NCBI GenBank assembly: GCA_964465065.1
Contig: CAYXHZ010000023.1
Coordinates: forward strand, 1-42,780
Direction of reading: 5' to 3'
Length of the DNA: 42,780 nucleotides
Origin: CAYMND01 sp964465065
Lineage (GTDB): Bacteria > Acidobacteriota > Aminicenantia > UBA2199
In this document: positions 23,901-31,460 of the stretch, piece by piece
How positions within the stretch are numbered: the first letter of the stretch is position 1
Layout of the letters: each line of letters begins with the position of its first letter
Translations under genes and position numbers: made by a program
The notes under the pieces: model-generated
What the model saw: only the letters and a program-made list of their open reading frames with translations
Told to the model about the DNA's origin: nothing
Databases searched by the model: none

Positions 23901-24461
23901 AACCGGGTGATCCCGAGCGGCAATACCGTATCCTACCAGAAGGGTTATGCGGTCATGCGTGCCCTGAGCGGTTATATCGGCGAGGGTGCGGTCAATGCTG
24001 CCCTGCGGAATTTTCTGCGGACCTGGGCCGCCAAGGAACCGGTTCTGGCCGGCGCCGACGATCTGCTGGCCTTTCTGGACAAAGAAATTCCCGATTCCCG
24101 GAAGTACCTGATCCAGGACTGGTTCAAAACCATCACCATCTACGATTGCCGACTCGATTCGGCGCTGCTGAGCCGGCCGGTCGACGGCCGTTACCGCCTG
24201 AAAGTGGGCTATGAGTTCCAGAAGGTACGCAGCGACTCCATCGGCAGGGAAAGCGACATGGTCCCCGATGATTGGGCGGTCGTCGCCGTCTTGGACGAAC
24301 ATGACCGGGTTTTGCATCGGCAATGGCTGCACATCAACGCCCGGCAGGGTATTGTCGAGCTGGAACTCGATGAAAAACCGGTTCTGGCGGTCATCGACCC
24401 CGATGGCTGGTTGCTGGACCGGAATCCGGAAAACAACCGGGTCCGGGTAAAACCGGATTGA
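20940..24461 (+). CDS. ABC-2 permease fused to M1 family aminopeptidase
   Basis: 1173 residues. Residues about 15-555 carry about 12-13 hydrophobic helices in the manner of ABC-2 permeases. After a last helix near residue 565-580 comes a beta-rich domain, and then an M1 metallopeptidase: zinc motif HELAH at 918-922 followed by QWWAHQLLG, a third ligand E942 in LTETLAQHGA, and catalytic-type Tyr in VSYQKGYAVMR. The spacing HExxH to E is 19 intervening residues, one more than the classical 18. GxMEN is replaced by GFPGLIPFSE. The peptidase should face the periplasm. The fusion is a known but poorly characterised architecture; whether the transporter exports or imports peptides trimmed by the peptidase is unknown. 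ATG 20940 has GGGGGAG before it. The gene ends 3 bases from the convergent GGDEF gene. Confidence 0.92.
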   Translation: MGHIILFECRRLLKKGGTWLFFFSFLFLACLTIQRAAYGSGLLARLAGERDGLLKVDSPFMIMALACLLSYPLSLVAAAVAAGLAGRDVRHDHQELYLAMPLRKRQLLAGRFLAGILVCSFISLGLLAGAWLAGQGGGEMGQRFSHPGLQAYLSPLVNLILPNIIVVCALSFTLGTLSRNWLTVFAGVLSLMVCSGISASIFRLSRNHFLSGLIDPFGRQSLNGLLADWTLFERNTRLVPLDGVFVWNRCLWLLIALMMLVFLAKRFQMTVNPAIRDHRRITAGGPGTNRSEIRLYLQALCSGKTFWFILIIGFAWMTVTAWFGIGVQRSLAQSHPETGLLLEAIAFPLFTTVLFLICYMSGRLIWLDRDSRSQELVDALPVSEWRLLFPKMLAILVVLFALVCLTAGLAVVIQLLKGYQNLNVGLLAAELPGRSWWRFSQLTVLAFFLQVLINRRWPAYILFLLLADEGLIILGAEHHLLLFARTPPLTLSEMTGLGPFWPGIIHYNLYWSFFCGLLMVLSLLLWVRGCQTGIGRRLRGLPGRLNLRNGAALGMVLTAWLSMGGYIFHMTVFRNRYESSARLENAQADYESRWRDWSGRPQPKINALSLHVDLFPEKRRVLSQGRMTLHNPGIQPIGDLFIEMPKDPQHCRFTVDRPGKLAGQDTRHRVSLFHLDSPLLPGESCHLIFRIDWQETGFKDQGEQTDLMPNGSFITDAQLMPAIGYDSDNRHELTGSGPRHRHGLPERVSWPDADDPEIRIRNPICRDAGRIDFEAYISTSGDQTALTIGDLIDSRHENGRNHFHYRSRQPIWKYFPILSAAYAVQKTQWQGKEIAVYYHAGHGWNVGLMLQAARESLDCFEQEFGPYQFNHLRIVEFPRHQVYAEGFPGLIPFSEGYEFMARYGDSDRVQGVYRVVAHELAHQWWAHQLLGAQARGLFLLTETLAQHGAAMMVKRHYSPAAELRYAREETDFYFRGRGQSHETETPLNRVIPSGNTVSYQKGYAVMRALSGYIGEGAVNAALRNFLRTWAAKEPVLAGADDLLAFLDKEIPDSRKYLIQDWFKTITIYDCRLDSALLSRPVDGRYRLKVGYEFQKVRSDSIGRESDMVPDDWAVVAVLDEHDRVLHRQWLHINARQGIVELELDEKPVLAVIDPDGWLLDRNPENNRVRVKPD

Positions 24462-24464
24462 AGC

Positions 24465-26069
24465 TCAACCGCCCCGGTGGTTGGCCTTGGTGCGGTACAT
24501 CTGTTCGTCGGCCAAAGTGACCAGATCGTCGATGGACAGATTTTTTTCTGCCGTGTATTCCGCCAGACCGTGACTGAAGGAGATCGGGTAGAGCCCGTCG
24601 CGGGGAGCGTTGGCCGCCCGGCGTTCCTGCTCGATACGTTTCCAGATCAGACGGGCCTTCTTGAGGTTGCAGTTGGGGAAGATCAGCAGAAACTCGTCCC
24701 CGCCCAGACGGAAAATGATATCGGATTCGCGCAGAGCTTTCTTGAGAATCTCGCAGACACTGCGGATCAGGTTGTCGCCCTCCTGATGGCCGAGCTGATC
24801 GTTGACTTTTTTCAGGTTGTCGACGTCGACGAAGCAGACGACCAGCGGCGAGGTTTCTCTTCTGGCGCGCTGCATGGCGTTTTCCAGGAGCAGAATCCCG
24901 GTGCGGCGGTTGAAGATGCCCGTCAGGGTGTCGGTGGTGGCGTAGAGGCGGAGTTCCTCTTCCATGTCCTTCTGGTGGGAAACATCGCGGCCGACACTCT
25001 GAATCTCGACGATGTTGGCGTGCTCGTCGTGAATCGCGTAGCCCTGCCAGGCGATCCAGCGCCAGCCGAGAACGGTCTTCTGGCGGAGTTCATAGTAAAC
25101 CCGGAACGGGTTGGTGAACAGGAAGTCCTGCAATTCCTGACGCTTCAATTCGTCCTCGGGGTGAGTAGGCGGCGTGAAGGCGTGGTGGATGATTTCGCGG
25201 CGGCTGACGCCGAAGGCCTGGCAGAAGGCGTCGTTGACGTAGGTGTAGCGGCCTTTGAGGTCGGTGCGGGTCACCAGGTCGAGCTGGGATTCCAGTATGC
25301 CGCGCAGGTACTCTTCCTTGTCGTGCAAGGCCTTGGCGGCATGTTTCTGGGCGGTGATGTCCATGCAGCAGGTGACGACGGCCATTGCCTGGCCTTCCTG
25401 ATCCAGGACCACGTCGGAGATGAGGTGTACCGGAAAATAGCTGCCGTCCTTGCGGATGTTTACACTTTCCCGTTCCCAGCAGGATATCTCTTTCAACATG
25501 CTGATCGAACCGGGACCGCCTTGGCCTTGGCTGCCGAAGATGTTGGAATGCTGGCCCAGCACTTCGTCGGCTGTATAGCCGTGCATGGCGAGGTCGGCCG
25601 GGTTGGAGTAGATGATGCAGCCGGCCATGTCGGTGATGGTCACGCCCAGGTGCATGGTCTCCAGGGCCTTCTGCAGGATGGTCAGCTTGCGGCGGGTGCC
25701 GTCGGTTTCGGTGATGTCGCGGAAGACTCCGAAGGTTCCCTTGAGCGTACCATCTTCGCTCATCCACGGGTTTCCGGTCATCAGCAGGGTTTTTGTCTGG
25801 CCCTTGAGGGTGGTGATTTCCAGGTGATAGGTGCTGGATTGCCCTTTCCGGCGCAGCCGGTTGTGATGCATGACGATTTTCAGCTGTTCGCTGGACAGGA
25901 AGTCGTGCAGCTCCTTGCCGATGAGGTAGCCTTCGGGAATGTCGAAAATAACGTGCCCGTGGGGGTTGACGTAGAGAAAGCGGTTGTCGTTGCTGAGCAC
26001 GCACAGGCCTTCGCCGATGTGCTTGAGCATCAGATGGAGCAGTCCGCGATCCAGTTCAGTCTCACTCAT
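24465..26069 (-). CDS. Diguanylate cyclase with three PAS domains
   Basis: 534 residues, cytoplasmic. Three PAS-type domains: about 10-120 (GEGLCVLSNDNRFLYVNPHG), about 130-245 (DMAGCIIYSNPADLAMHGYT), and about 255-370 (RYTYVNDAFCQAFGVSR with a PAC-like end RDVSHQKDME). The GGDEF domain follows (about 378-534) with active site GGDEF at 456-460, TLTGIFNRRTG, and a product-inhibition I-site RxxD at 447-450. The enzyme therefore should make cyclic di-GMP from GTP, with feedback inhibition. No EAL domain. No membrane helix, so it senses a cytoplasmic cue. It stands alone, convergent with the ABC operon. A weak ribosome site precedes ATG 26069. Confidence 0.93.
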   Translation of the reverse strand: MSETELDRGLLHLMLKHIGEGLCVLSNDNRFLYVNPHGHVIFDIPEGYLIGKELHDFLSSEQLKIVMHHNRLRRKGQSSTYHLEITTLKGQTKTLLMTGNPWMSEDGTLKGTFGVFRDITETDGTRRKLTILQKALETMHLGVTITDMAGCIIYSNPADLAMHGYTADEVLGQHSNIFGSQGQGGPGSISMLKEISCWERESVNIRKDGSYFPVHLISDVVLDQEGQAMAVVTCCMDITAQKHAAKALHDKEEYLRGILESQLDLVTRTDLKGRYTYVNDAFCQAFGVSRREIIHHAFTPPTHPEDELKRQELQDFLFTNPFRVYYELRQKTVLGWRWIAWQGYAIHDEHANIVEIQSVGRDVSHQKDMEEELRLYATTDTLTGIFNRRTGILLLENAMQRARRETSPLVVCFVDVDNLKKVNDQLGHQEGDNLIRSVCEILKKALRESDIIFRLGGDEFLLIFPNCNLKKARLIWKRIEQERRAANAPRDGLYPISFSHGLAEYTAEKNLSIDDLVTLADEQMYRTKANHRGG

Positions 26070-26100
26070 TCATGTGCCACCATATGCCACTTTGCCTCTG

Positions 26101-26106
26101 ATTATA
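26101..26106 (-). promoter_or_regulatory. Candidate -10 box of the diguanylate cyclase
   Basis: Perfect TATAAT on the minus strand, about 32 bases before the start codon. No consensus -35. Confidence 0.35.
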
Positions 26107-26207
26107 AAGTAATGGGTAATGAATATGCATAGATATAATTCTCTTTTTGCTTTTTTTCTCCCTTCAGGCTCTTTTCGCCGGGTTTCCGTCTTGGCCGGCC
26201 TGTCAAT

Positions 26208-27905
26208 TCATTTTGTGGATTGCGAAATGTTTCCGGGCGCCGCGGCGATCCGTTTCAGAACCGCATTGCGGACCGTATCCTGGCCGGTGAGCAGGTCCGA
26301 CAAACTCGGTTCGACCGGGTAGTCCGGCAGGATGCCGTGCCGGCGGTCCATTCCGGCGACGGCGGCGGCGTAAGTGGCCCGGGCTAGGGTGACGCGCAAG
26401 CCGCTGTGGCTGAGAACAAAGGTCTTGCTGCTGTCGTTGCAGCGGTAATTACCGGCGGTCTCGCCGCCGACGAAGCGGCCGATCCCGTGGTAGCGGAGCA
26501 GGGCGCACAGGTGTGTGGTCGACGACAGGCAACCGCTGTCGATCAGGGTCCAGAGCGTACCGCGAAACGGCTCGGACACCGGCTGCAGGGGTTTGGCCAG
26601 GGGGGCGTAGTGATCGCCGTACTCTTGCTGGAAGTAGGCGACAGGTGTGGCGCAGAGGTATTTCAGCAAATAGGCGCTGCACAGCGGGTCACCGCCGTCG
26701 TTGTCGCGCAGGTCCAGAATGAGTTGTTCGGTTTTGTGCTGCCGCAGCTCGGCGAAGACTTGATCGATGTAGCGGAAAAATCCGGCGTTGTCCTGGTAGA
26801 AACCGAAGGAATGGATGGTCAGGATCGCCGCTTTCCTTTCGGGCAGGATCTCGAAGCCGAGATGGCGTGCGAAGCGGTCGGCGCCCGGCCGTTTCGGCCA
26901 CAGGCGTTCCAGATCCGCCGTGTGAATCCCGCTGACGGTGGCCTCGACCGGTTCGACGGCTGCCGAGGCGCGAAAGCGGATCACGAAGCGCTCCTGATGG
27001 CCGAAAACGCTGGCGTACAATCGCGGTAAGTTGTGGTTGAGACGGTAGACGAGGGTGGAGTCGAGCAGGCCGTCGGAAGTGATGCAGGCCTCGAGACGGC
27101 AAATGATTTCGTCGCAGCTCAGGCCGTTGATGGCCAGGATCTCGCTGCCCGGCGTGATCGGCGCTTCCAGCGATTGCATAACGAAAGCCTGCCGGCCGCG
27201 GACATGCAGACGCAGGGGGATGAAGACGGCCGCGTCCGGATTCAGGAAGGCCTGGGGCATGTCGACCATGGCGTGGCCGCAGCCGATACGGGCCACCGGC
27301 GCAGCGAGAATTTCGTAGGCTTGGGAGAGAGTGTTCCGCGGCCCGATCCGTTTTGCCTGCCGGTCAAAGAAGGCGGCAAACTCCTCCGGGCCGGTGAAGT
27401 CGTACAAGGCGGGGTGAACTTCTTCCATGATGCGCCGCAGCTGGTCGAGGTCATGACGCAGATCGGCGGCGGTCAGCGGTTCGTCGCAGCGGCGATCAGC
27501 GGACAGGGCTGCGATCCAGCGACCGCGGAAGTGAATTTCTGCGCTGCGCAGGGTACAGGCGTACCCTTTATCGCTGCCGCGCGAAAATTCCAGTTCGAAT
27601 TCCCGCCCTGGTTCGTACAGGATCTCGCCCTGGCTGTCGACACCTGAAAAGCGCAGCGGAGTGTCGCTTTTGCTGTCGAGTTCGACGGTTTGAGCCATTT
27701 CCGGTGTTTTCAGCAGTAACCGGCCCCGTTCAGAGCGGATTTCGATCTGGAGGATATCGTGGAACGGCTCGGCGTCTTCCAGGCGCAGCTCGTATTCTCC
27801 ACTCAGGTCCTCAGGATATCGGACCGGGTCGCTTGCCGCGCCCGCCAGCAGCGGAATCAGCCACAAAGTAAGGACAGACCAAGCGGATCGATGTCTGGGT
27901 ATCAT
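26208..27905 (-). CDS. Exported S41 family peptidase (tail-specific protease type)
   Basis: 565 residues from ATG 27905 (MIPRHRSAW), preceded by AGGAG; an ATG 27 bases upstream lacks a site. Sec signal peptide (residues about 7-27, ending AGAASD). An about 130-residue beta-rich N-terminal domain, then DLRHDLDQLRRIMEEVHPALYDF typical of the S41 N-terminal helical region, PDZ-like ITPGSEILAINGLSCDEI, strand LILDLRDNDGGDP, and the active-site stretch LWTLIDSGCLSSTTHLCALL with serine nucleophile candidate in SST. The extra early domain is not usual for CtpA. It is expected to hydrolyse proteins in the periplasm. A related but different S41 gene lies directly upstream at 28008. Confidence 0.85.
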   Translation of the reverse strand: MIPRHRSAWSVLTLWLIPLLAGAASDPVRYPEDLSGEYELRLEDAEPFHDILQIEIRSERGRLLLKTPEMAQTVELDSKSDTPLRFSGVDSQGEILYEPGREFELEFSRGSDKGYACTLRSAEIHFRGRWIAALSADRRCDEPLTAADLRHDLDQLRRIMEEVHPALYDFTGPEEFAAFFDRQAKRIGPRNTLSQAYEILAAPVARIGCGHAMVDMPQAFLNPDAAVFIPLRLHVRGRQAFVMQSLEAPITPGSEILAINGLSCDEIICRLEACITSDGLLDSTLVYRLNHNLPRLYASVFGHQERFVIRFRASAAVEPVEATVSGIHTADLERLWPKRPGADRFARHLGFEILPERKAAILTIHSFGFYQDNAGFFRYIDQVFAELRQHKTEQLILDLRDNDGGDPLCSAYLLKYLCATPVAYFQQEYGDHYAPLAKPLQPVSEPFRGTLWTLIDSGCLSSTTHLCALLRYHGIGRFVGGETAGNYRCNDSSKTFVLSHSGLRVTLARATYAAAVAGMDRRHGILPDYPVEPSLSDLLTGQDTVRNAVLKRIAAAPGNISQSTK

Positions 27906-28007
27906 AATGGACTCCTGAGCATTTATTAACATTTCTGGCCGAACGAATACAGGGTTCGGGGGACGAAATCACCGTTTTGGTTTGTCAGTTCCCTCTTTTG
28001 TGTACTG

Positions 28008-29672
28008 TCATCTCTGCGCTCTGGGTTTTTGGATGAGTTCGAGCGCCAGCAACAGCTCGGCATTGGGGTCGTTGCGACTCGAGCGGTACCGATCCAGGCT
28101 CAACGGATGGTCAACGGGCAACAGCTTGGCAATGGCTTCGTTATCGGGATAGGTCAGGATTCTCTTGAAGGAAACGTACCCGTTCAGCCTGGATTTTTCG
28201 AGGGTGAAGGCCAGGGAATCGCCGAAATTGTTGGGCGCTTGCGCCGAAGGTGTGCCCACGGTTTCGGCGCCCATGGCCTTGAGAGCGGTCAGCAGGTTGA
28301 ATCCGGAGCTGTAGGTGAAGGGCGACGATACGATCATGACGCGCAGATCGTTGAGCAGCGGTTTCTTGAATTTGCCTTCCGTGACGATCCTCCAGAAACC
28401 GGGCATGTTCTCCCAGCCTGTATCGCCGAGCTCGGTCCGTGCTTTTTCCGCCGCTCTGTATTTTTTCTCCAAGGAGAAGTCGTAAACGCTGCCGGGATCG
28501 GCCGGACGATCGGCGGCCTGGGTGTATTGACTGCGCCATAACGGTGAATCTTTGCTGATGCTGTAGCCTTTGGACTGGTTCAGGCAGGCTGTTTCGCCAT
28601 ACAGCATATAAATCAGGATGTCGCTCATGATCGAGTTGCCGCCGGTGTTCTTGCGCAGATCGACGATCAGATCCCGAACGCCCTGCTTTTTCATCGCCTG
28701 GACCAGTCCGGAGAAGCACTCGCTCGCTGAAGGAATCCCGGCCATGAGCTTAGGCCATTCTTTGGCGGTTTTTCCTGGGTGGAATCGTTGGTAAACGGCG
28801 GAGGCCTGGGCTTCGATGTTCTGAAACCCGAGACTTTTGGCCAGCTCGAATTTTTCCCGGTAGGTCTCCATGCCGTTGATGACCAGGATGGCGGTTTTTG
28901 GATCGGAATCCAGAAATCCCCAGGAAAATTCGGCCGCCCCGGCTGTCGGCAGGGTTATGGCCGATGGAATTGAAGCCGGTTTGTCGGAGGCGATTGGCAG
29001 ACTCAGGCTGATTTCTTCGCTCCGGCCGTTGTCATGTTCCAGAGTGATGGTCAAAGCTTGATCATCCGCCCATTCAGGGATCAGGGTCTTGAGTCCAGAC
29101 AGTCGGGAAAATGAGCTGAATATCAGGAAAACCATCCGTGTGTAAGGGTTTTCGCATCCACGCAGCCGGGCCTGACGTTCCAGCAGCTCTTCCACTGTCA
29201 GCCCTGCGATCCTGCGCAACCGGGCGCCCAGACAATTCTGCAGGCTGTGATGATTGACGGATTCGATGATCAGGTTGTTTTCAACGATCTTGAAGGAAAA
29301 CGGCAAGCCCGCCGCATCCTGAATCTGGGCCAGAGGGAGCAAGGCCGTATGACTGTCACCGAGCGAGGCCAGCAGCGGCTGCAAGCGGGAATGGAAGGTC
29401 GAACGGGACCAGCCTTCCTCCGCTACGGCGGCCCAAAGGTCCTGAAAACGGCGGTAAAACGCGATTTTTCCGCCGCCGCCGCTGTAGGGGTCGGGGTGGG
29501 AATCTTCCAGGATATTCTTCAGTTGATTCAAGTCGCTGCGGATGGACTGACGATCCAGCTGGTCCTGCGGCGCCGGGGCCGAATCCTGTCCGTTTATCAG
29601 ACGACCGGGGCATATCGCGATAATGAAGAGCATCAGTGCCATGATTACGCTTGGTTTTAGAATTTGTTTCAT
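28008..29672 (-). CDS. Second exported S41 family peptidase
   Basis: 554 residues. Signal peptide (residues about 8-28, then GQDSAPAP). Family marks: IRSDLNQLKNILEDSHPDPY, LLASLGDSHTALLPL, PDZ-less-looking middle, LIVDLRKNTGGNSIM, and active site VMIVSSPFTYSSGFNLLTAL with serine candidate at SSG. The catalytic stretch differs strongly from its neighbour (26208), so they are old paralogues or separate acquisitions, probably with different substrates. ATG 29672 is preceded by AAGGAG. A 102-base gap separates it from the downstream S41 gene; whether they share a promoter is not clear. Confidence 0.85.
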   Translation of the reverse strand: MKQILKPSVIMALMLFIIAICPGRLINGQDSAPAPQDQLDRQSIRSDLNQLKNILEDSHPDPYSGGGGKIAFYRRFQDLWAAVAEEGWSRSTFHSRLQPLLASLGDSHTALLPLAQIQDAAGLPFSFKIVENNLIIESVNHHSLQNCLGARLRRIAGLTVEELLERQARLRGCENPYTRMVFLIFSSFSRLSGLKTLIPEWADDQALTITLEHDNGRSEEISLSLPIASDKPASIPSAITLPTAGAAEFSWGFLDSDPKTAILVINGMETYREKFELAKSLGFQNIEAQASAVYQRFHPGKTAKEWPKLMAGIPSASECFSGLVQAMKKQGVRDLIVDLRKNTGGNSIMSDILIYMLYGETACLNQSKGYSISKDSPLWRSQYTQAADRPADPGSVYDFSLEKKYRAAEKARTELGDTGWENMPGFWRIVTEGKFKKPLLNDLRVMIVSSPFTYSSGFNLLTALKAMGAETVGTPSAQAPNNFGDSLAFTLEKSRLNGYVSFKRILTYPDNEAIAKLLPVDHPLSLDRYRSSRNDPNAELLLALELIQKPRAQR

Positions 29673-29765
29673 TTATCTTTTCTCCTTTGCCAAATGGCTT
29701 GTTGATTGGCATCCACTTCGGTTGAAAATACGATAACCGGTGGTGACAGCGACGATAATTTGGAC

Positions 29766-29805
29766 TGGGAAATTGGTTGTTTTATTGAAAAAGACCAGTT
29801 TCCCA
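29766..29805. other. Imperfect inverted repeat between divergent genes
   Basis: TGGGAAATTGGT (29766-29777) and ACCAGTTTCCCA (29794-29805), one mismatch, 16-base loop. It lies in the 250-base divergent gap between the S41 gene (minus) and the methyltransferase (plus). It may be an operator. Confidence 0.3.
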
Positions 29806-29922
29806 TTCATGGAATCGTGATGATCCGGTATCGCATGCGGACGAGGCTGTGAACGATGGTCAGGGTACATGCGAACAGCGGGAGAATATGCTAATATCAT
29901 CATTACAACTATAAGATATAAA

Positions 29923-30696
29923 ATGGAAACGAACGACTTCGATTTGCAGGAATTCGGTAAATCGCTCAGCGCCGGGGACGAGTCTATCTTCCCCTACCTG
30001 CCCGAGCTGCTGGCTGATCTGTGGGAACTGGGCAGTATCGTTGATTACCCGCTGGCCCTGATTGACGAAACCGGTATGAAAGCGCCGCGGATCATCGATC
30101 TGGGCTGCGGCAAGGGGAGTACCCTGATCCGCTGGGCTGCCGAGCATCCCGGAACGGCCCTTGGCGTCGATGTCCAGGCCGATTTCATCAGTCAGGCCCA
30201 GGGTTTGGCCCGGCAATGGGGCGTGGCCGACCGGGTATCGTTCCGGACGGAGGATATCTGTCGGTCCCTGGAAATTGAACGGGGCTACGACCTGGCCATA
30301 TACGGTATGGACAGCGAATTGCTCGGTTCAATAACCATGGCCCTGAACCGCTTGCGTCCGTTGATCCGGCCCCGGGGCTTCATCATCTTCGAAACGGCCT
30401 TCTGTCGGACCGGTGTCAAGGTGGCGGGTTCGGTCGCCCGCAATGAATTCATGGCCGGCTTGACGCAGTCCGTTTTCTCCCTGCGACGCGAGATCGTCTG
30501 GGACAGAGACCGGCTCCGAGCCCTCAACCAGGAAAACACTCGAAAGATCAGCGCCCGGGCCGATGGCTTGAAACAGCGCTATCCGGAACTGAGCGCTCTG
30601 TTCGCCGATTATGTCGACGCCCAGATCGAGGAGTGCGCCGTTCTGGAAAACGAAATGGACATTGTGTCGATTTTACTGCAGGAAGGCAATCGGTGA
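29923..30696 (+). CDS. Class I SAM-dependent methyltransferase
   Basis: 257 residues. SAM motif I IIDLGCGKGSTLIRW (about residues 60-74), motif II LGVDVQADFISQA, motif near EDICRSLE, then FIIFETAFC as strand 5. The fold matches small-molecule methyltransferases that follow the DLGCGKGS pattern. The target is unknown. No membrane helix. ATG 29923 has no ribosome site; an in-frame ATG at 29869 with a weak AGGG upstream is the alternative. It is the only gene on the + strand directly divergent from the S41 genes, and the lipoprotein-like gene follows 92 bases on. Confidence 0.85.
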   Translation: METNDFDLQEFGKSLSAGDESIFPYLPELLADLWELGSIVDYPLALIDETGMKAPRIIDLGCGKGSTLIRWAAEHPGTALGVDVQADFISQAQGLARQWGVADRVSFRTEDICRSLEIERGYDLAIYGMDSELLGSITMALNRLRPLIRPRGFIIFETAFCRTGVKVAGSVARNEFMAGLTQSVFSLRREIVWDRDRLRALNQENTRKISARADGLKQRYPELSALFADYVDAQIEECAVLENEMDIVSILLQEGNR

Positions 30697-30788
30697 TATT
30701 TTTCCCCGGTACTTATTGACTTTTTTTTCCTGTCGGTCAAAATGAACTCATGGTATGCACTTCCGGGATATTCCGCAGGAGGAGTTCT

Positions 30789-31355
30789 ATGAACCAAGTT
30801 ACCGGTAAAATGAGTTTTGGGGCAGCGATTGTGTTCTGTCATCTGGCTGTCCTCGTTTTCTGCGGCGCCTGTGCCAAAAAAGAGACGGCTCCCCAGCCGG
30901 TCGAGCCAGCGGCACAGACCGTGGAAACTGCCTCTCAACCTGTCGTGGCGGCAGCCGATCCCGCCGAGAATCTGGGATTGAAGATAGGTTCTTCTTACAT
31001 CGAGACGATGAGGCAGATTGTCGCTGTGCTCCGTGACAAACCGGCCGCCGATGACGCCAAGGCCATGCTGACGGACATGAAGAATTGGACGATCGAACTG
31101 ATGGTCGGCCTCGGCAAGGAACGCGAGGCTTTACCGGCCATGGATCGGGACAAGGTCGATCGTACCGCGCAGAACAAGATCGCCGCCATTCCCGCCGATC
31201 TCTTCAAGGAATACCAGGAAGGACAGTCCTTTTACAAGGACAACCCGGAATTGTACAACCTGATCGGAGATTTCAACACCATTACCCAGTACGCTTTTTT
31301 CGACTTGCTCAAAAAGCAGTTACCGGAGGAAGCCAGCCGTTTGGGGATCCAGTGA
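30789..31355 (+). CDS. Probable lipoprotein, unknown function
   Basis: 188 residues. N-terminal signal (residues about 9-27) ending FCGAC, so cysteine lies about where a lipobox would put it; the -3 position is Cys instead of Leu, which makes lipidation likely but not certain. A Pro/Ala-rich linker (PQPVEPAAQTVETAS) follows, then a helical domain: LKIGSSYIETMRQIVAVL, ALPAMDRDKVDRTA and FKEYQEGQSFYKDNPELYNLI. The helices have a heptad look. Ribosome site AGGAGGAG upstream of ATG 30789. The hybrid kinase begins 105 bases downstream and could be cotranscribed, which would make this a candidate extracytoplasmic input for an otherwise cytoplasmic kinase. Function not recognised. Confidence 0.75.
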   Translation: MNQVTGKMSFGAAIVFCHLAVLVFCGACAKKETAPQPVEPAAQTVETASQPVVAAADPAENLGLKIGSSYIETMRQIVAVLRDKPAADDAKAMLTDMKNWTIELMVGLGKEREALPAMDRDKVDRTAQNKIAAIPADLFKEYQEGQSFYKDNPELYNLIGDFNTITQYAFFDLLKKQLPEEASRLGIQ

Positions 31356-31377
31356 AGAGAATTTTGACGGAACCAGG

Positions 31378-31406
31378 TTGCTTTTTATCTGAAACATAGT
31401 CATATT
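31378..31406 (+). promoter_or_regulatory. Candidate promoter of the second hybrid kinase
   Basis: TTGCTT (31378-31383), 17-base spacer, CATATT (31401-31406), 55 bases before the kinase start. The match is moderate. The gap following the lipoprotein gene (105 bases) leaves room for it. Confidence 0.3.
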
Positions 31407-31460
31407 TTTCTTGGATCGCATCCCTGGCCATGCGGAAGCGATCGGTCAGGTTGAAGACGG

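Noticed and set aside
24462..24464. Terminator between the M1 fusion gene and the diguanylate cyclase
   Set aside because: Only three bases separate the convergent stop codons and no hairpin is seen in the vicinity.
29673..29903. A 76-codon minus-strand frame upstream of the S41 gene
   Set aside because: No domain, poor codon bias, and its location within a divergent control region with an inverted repeat favour non-coding DNA.
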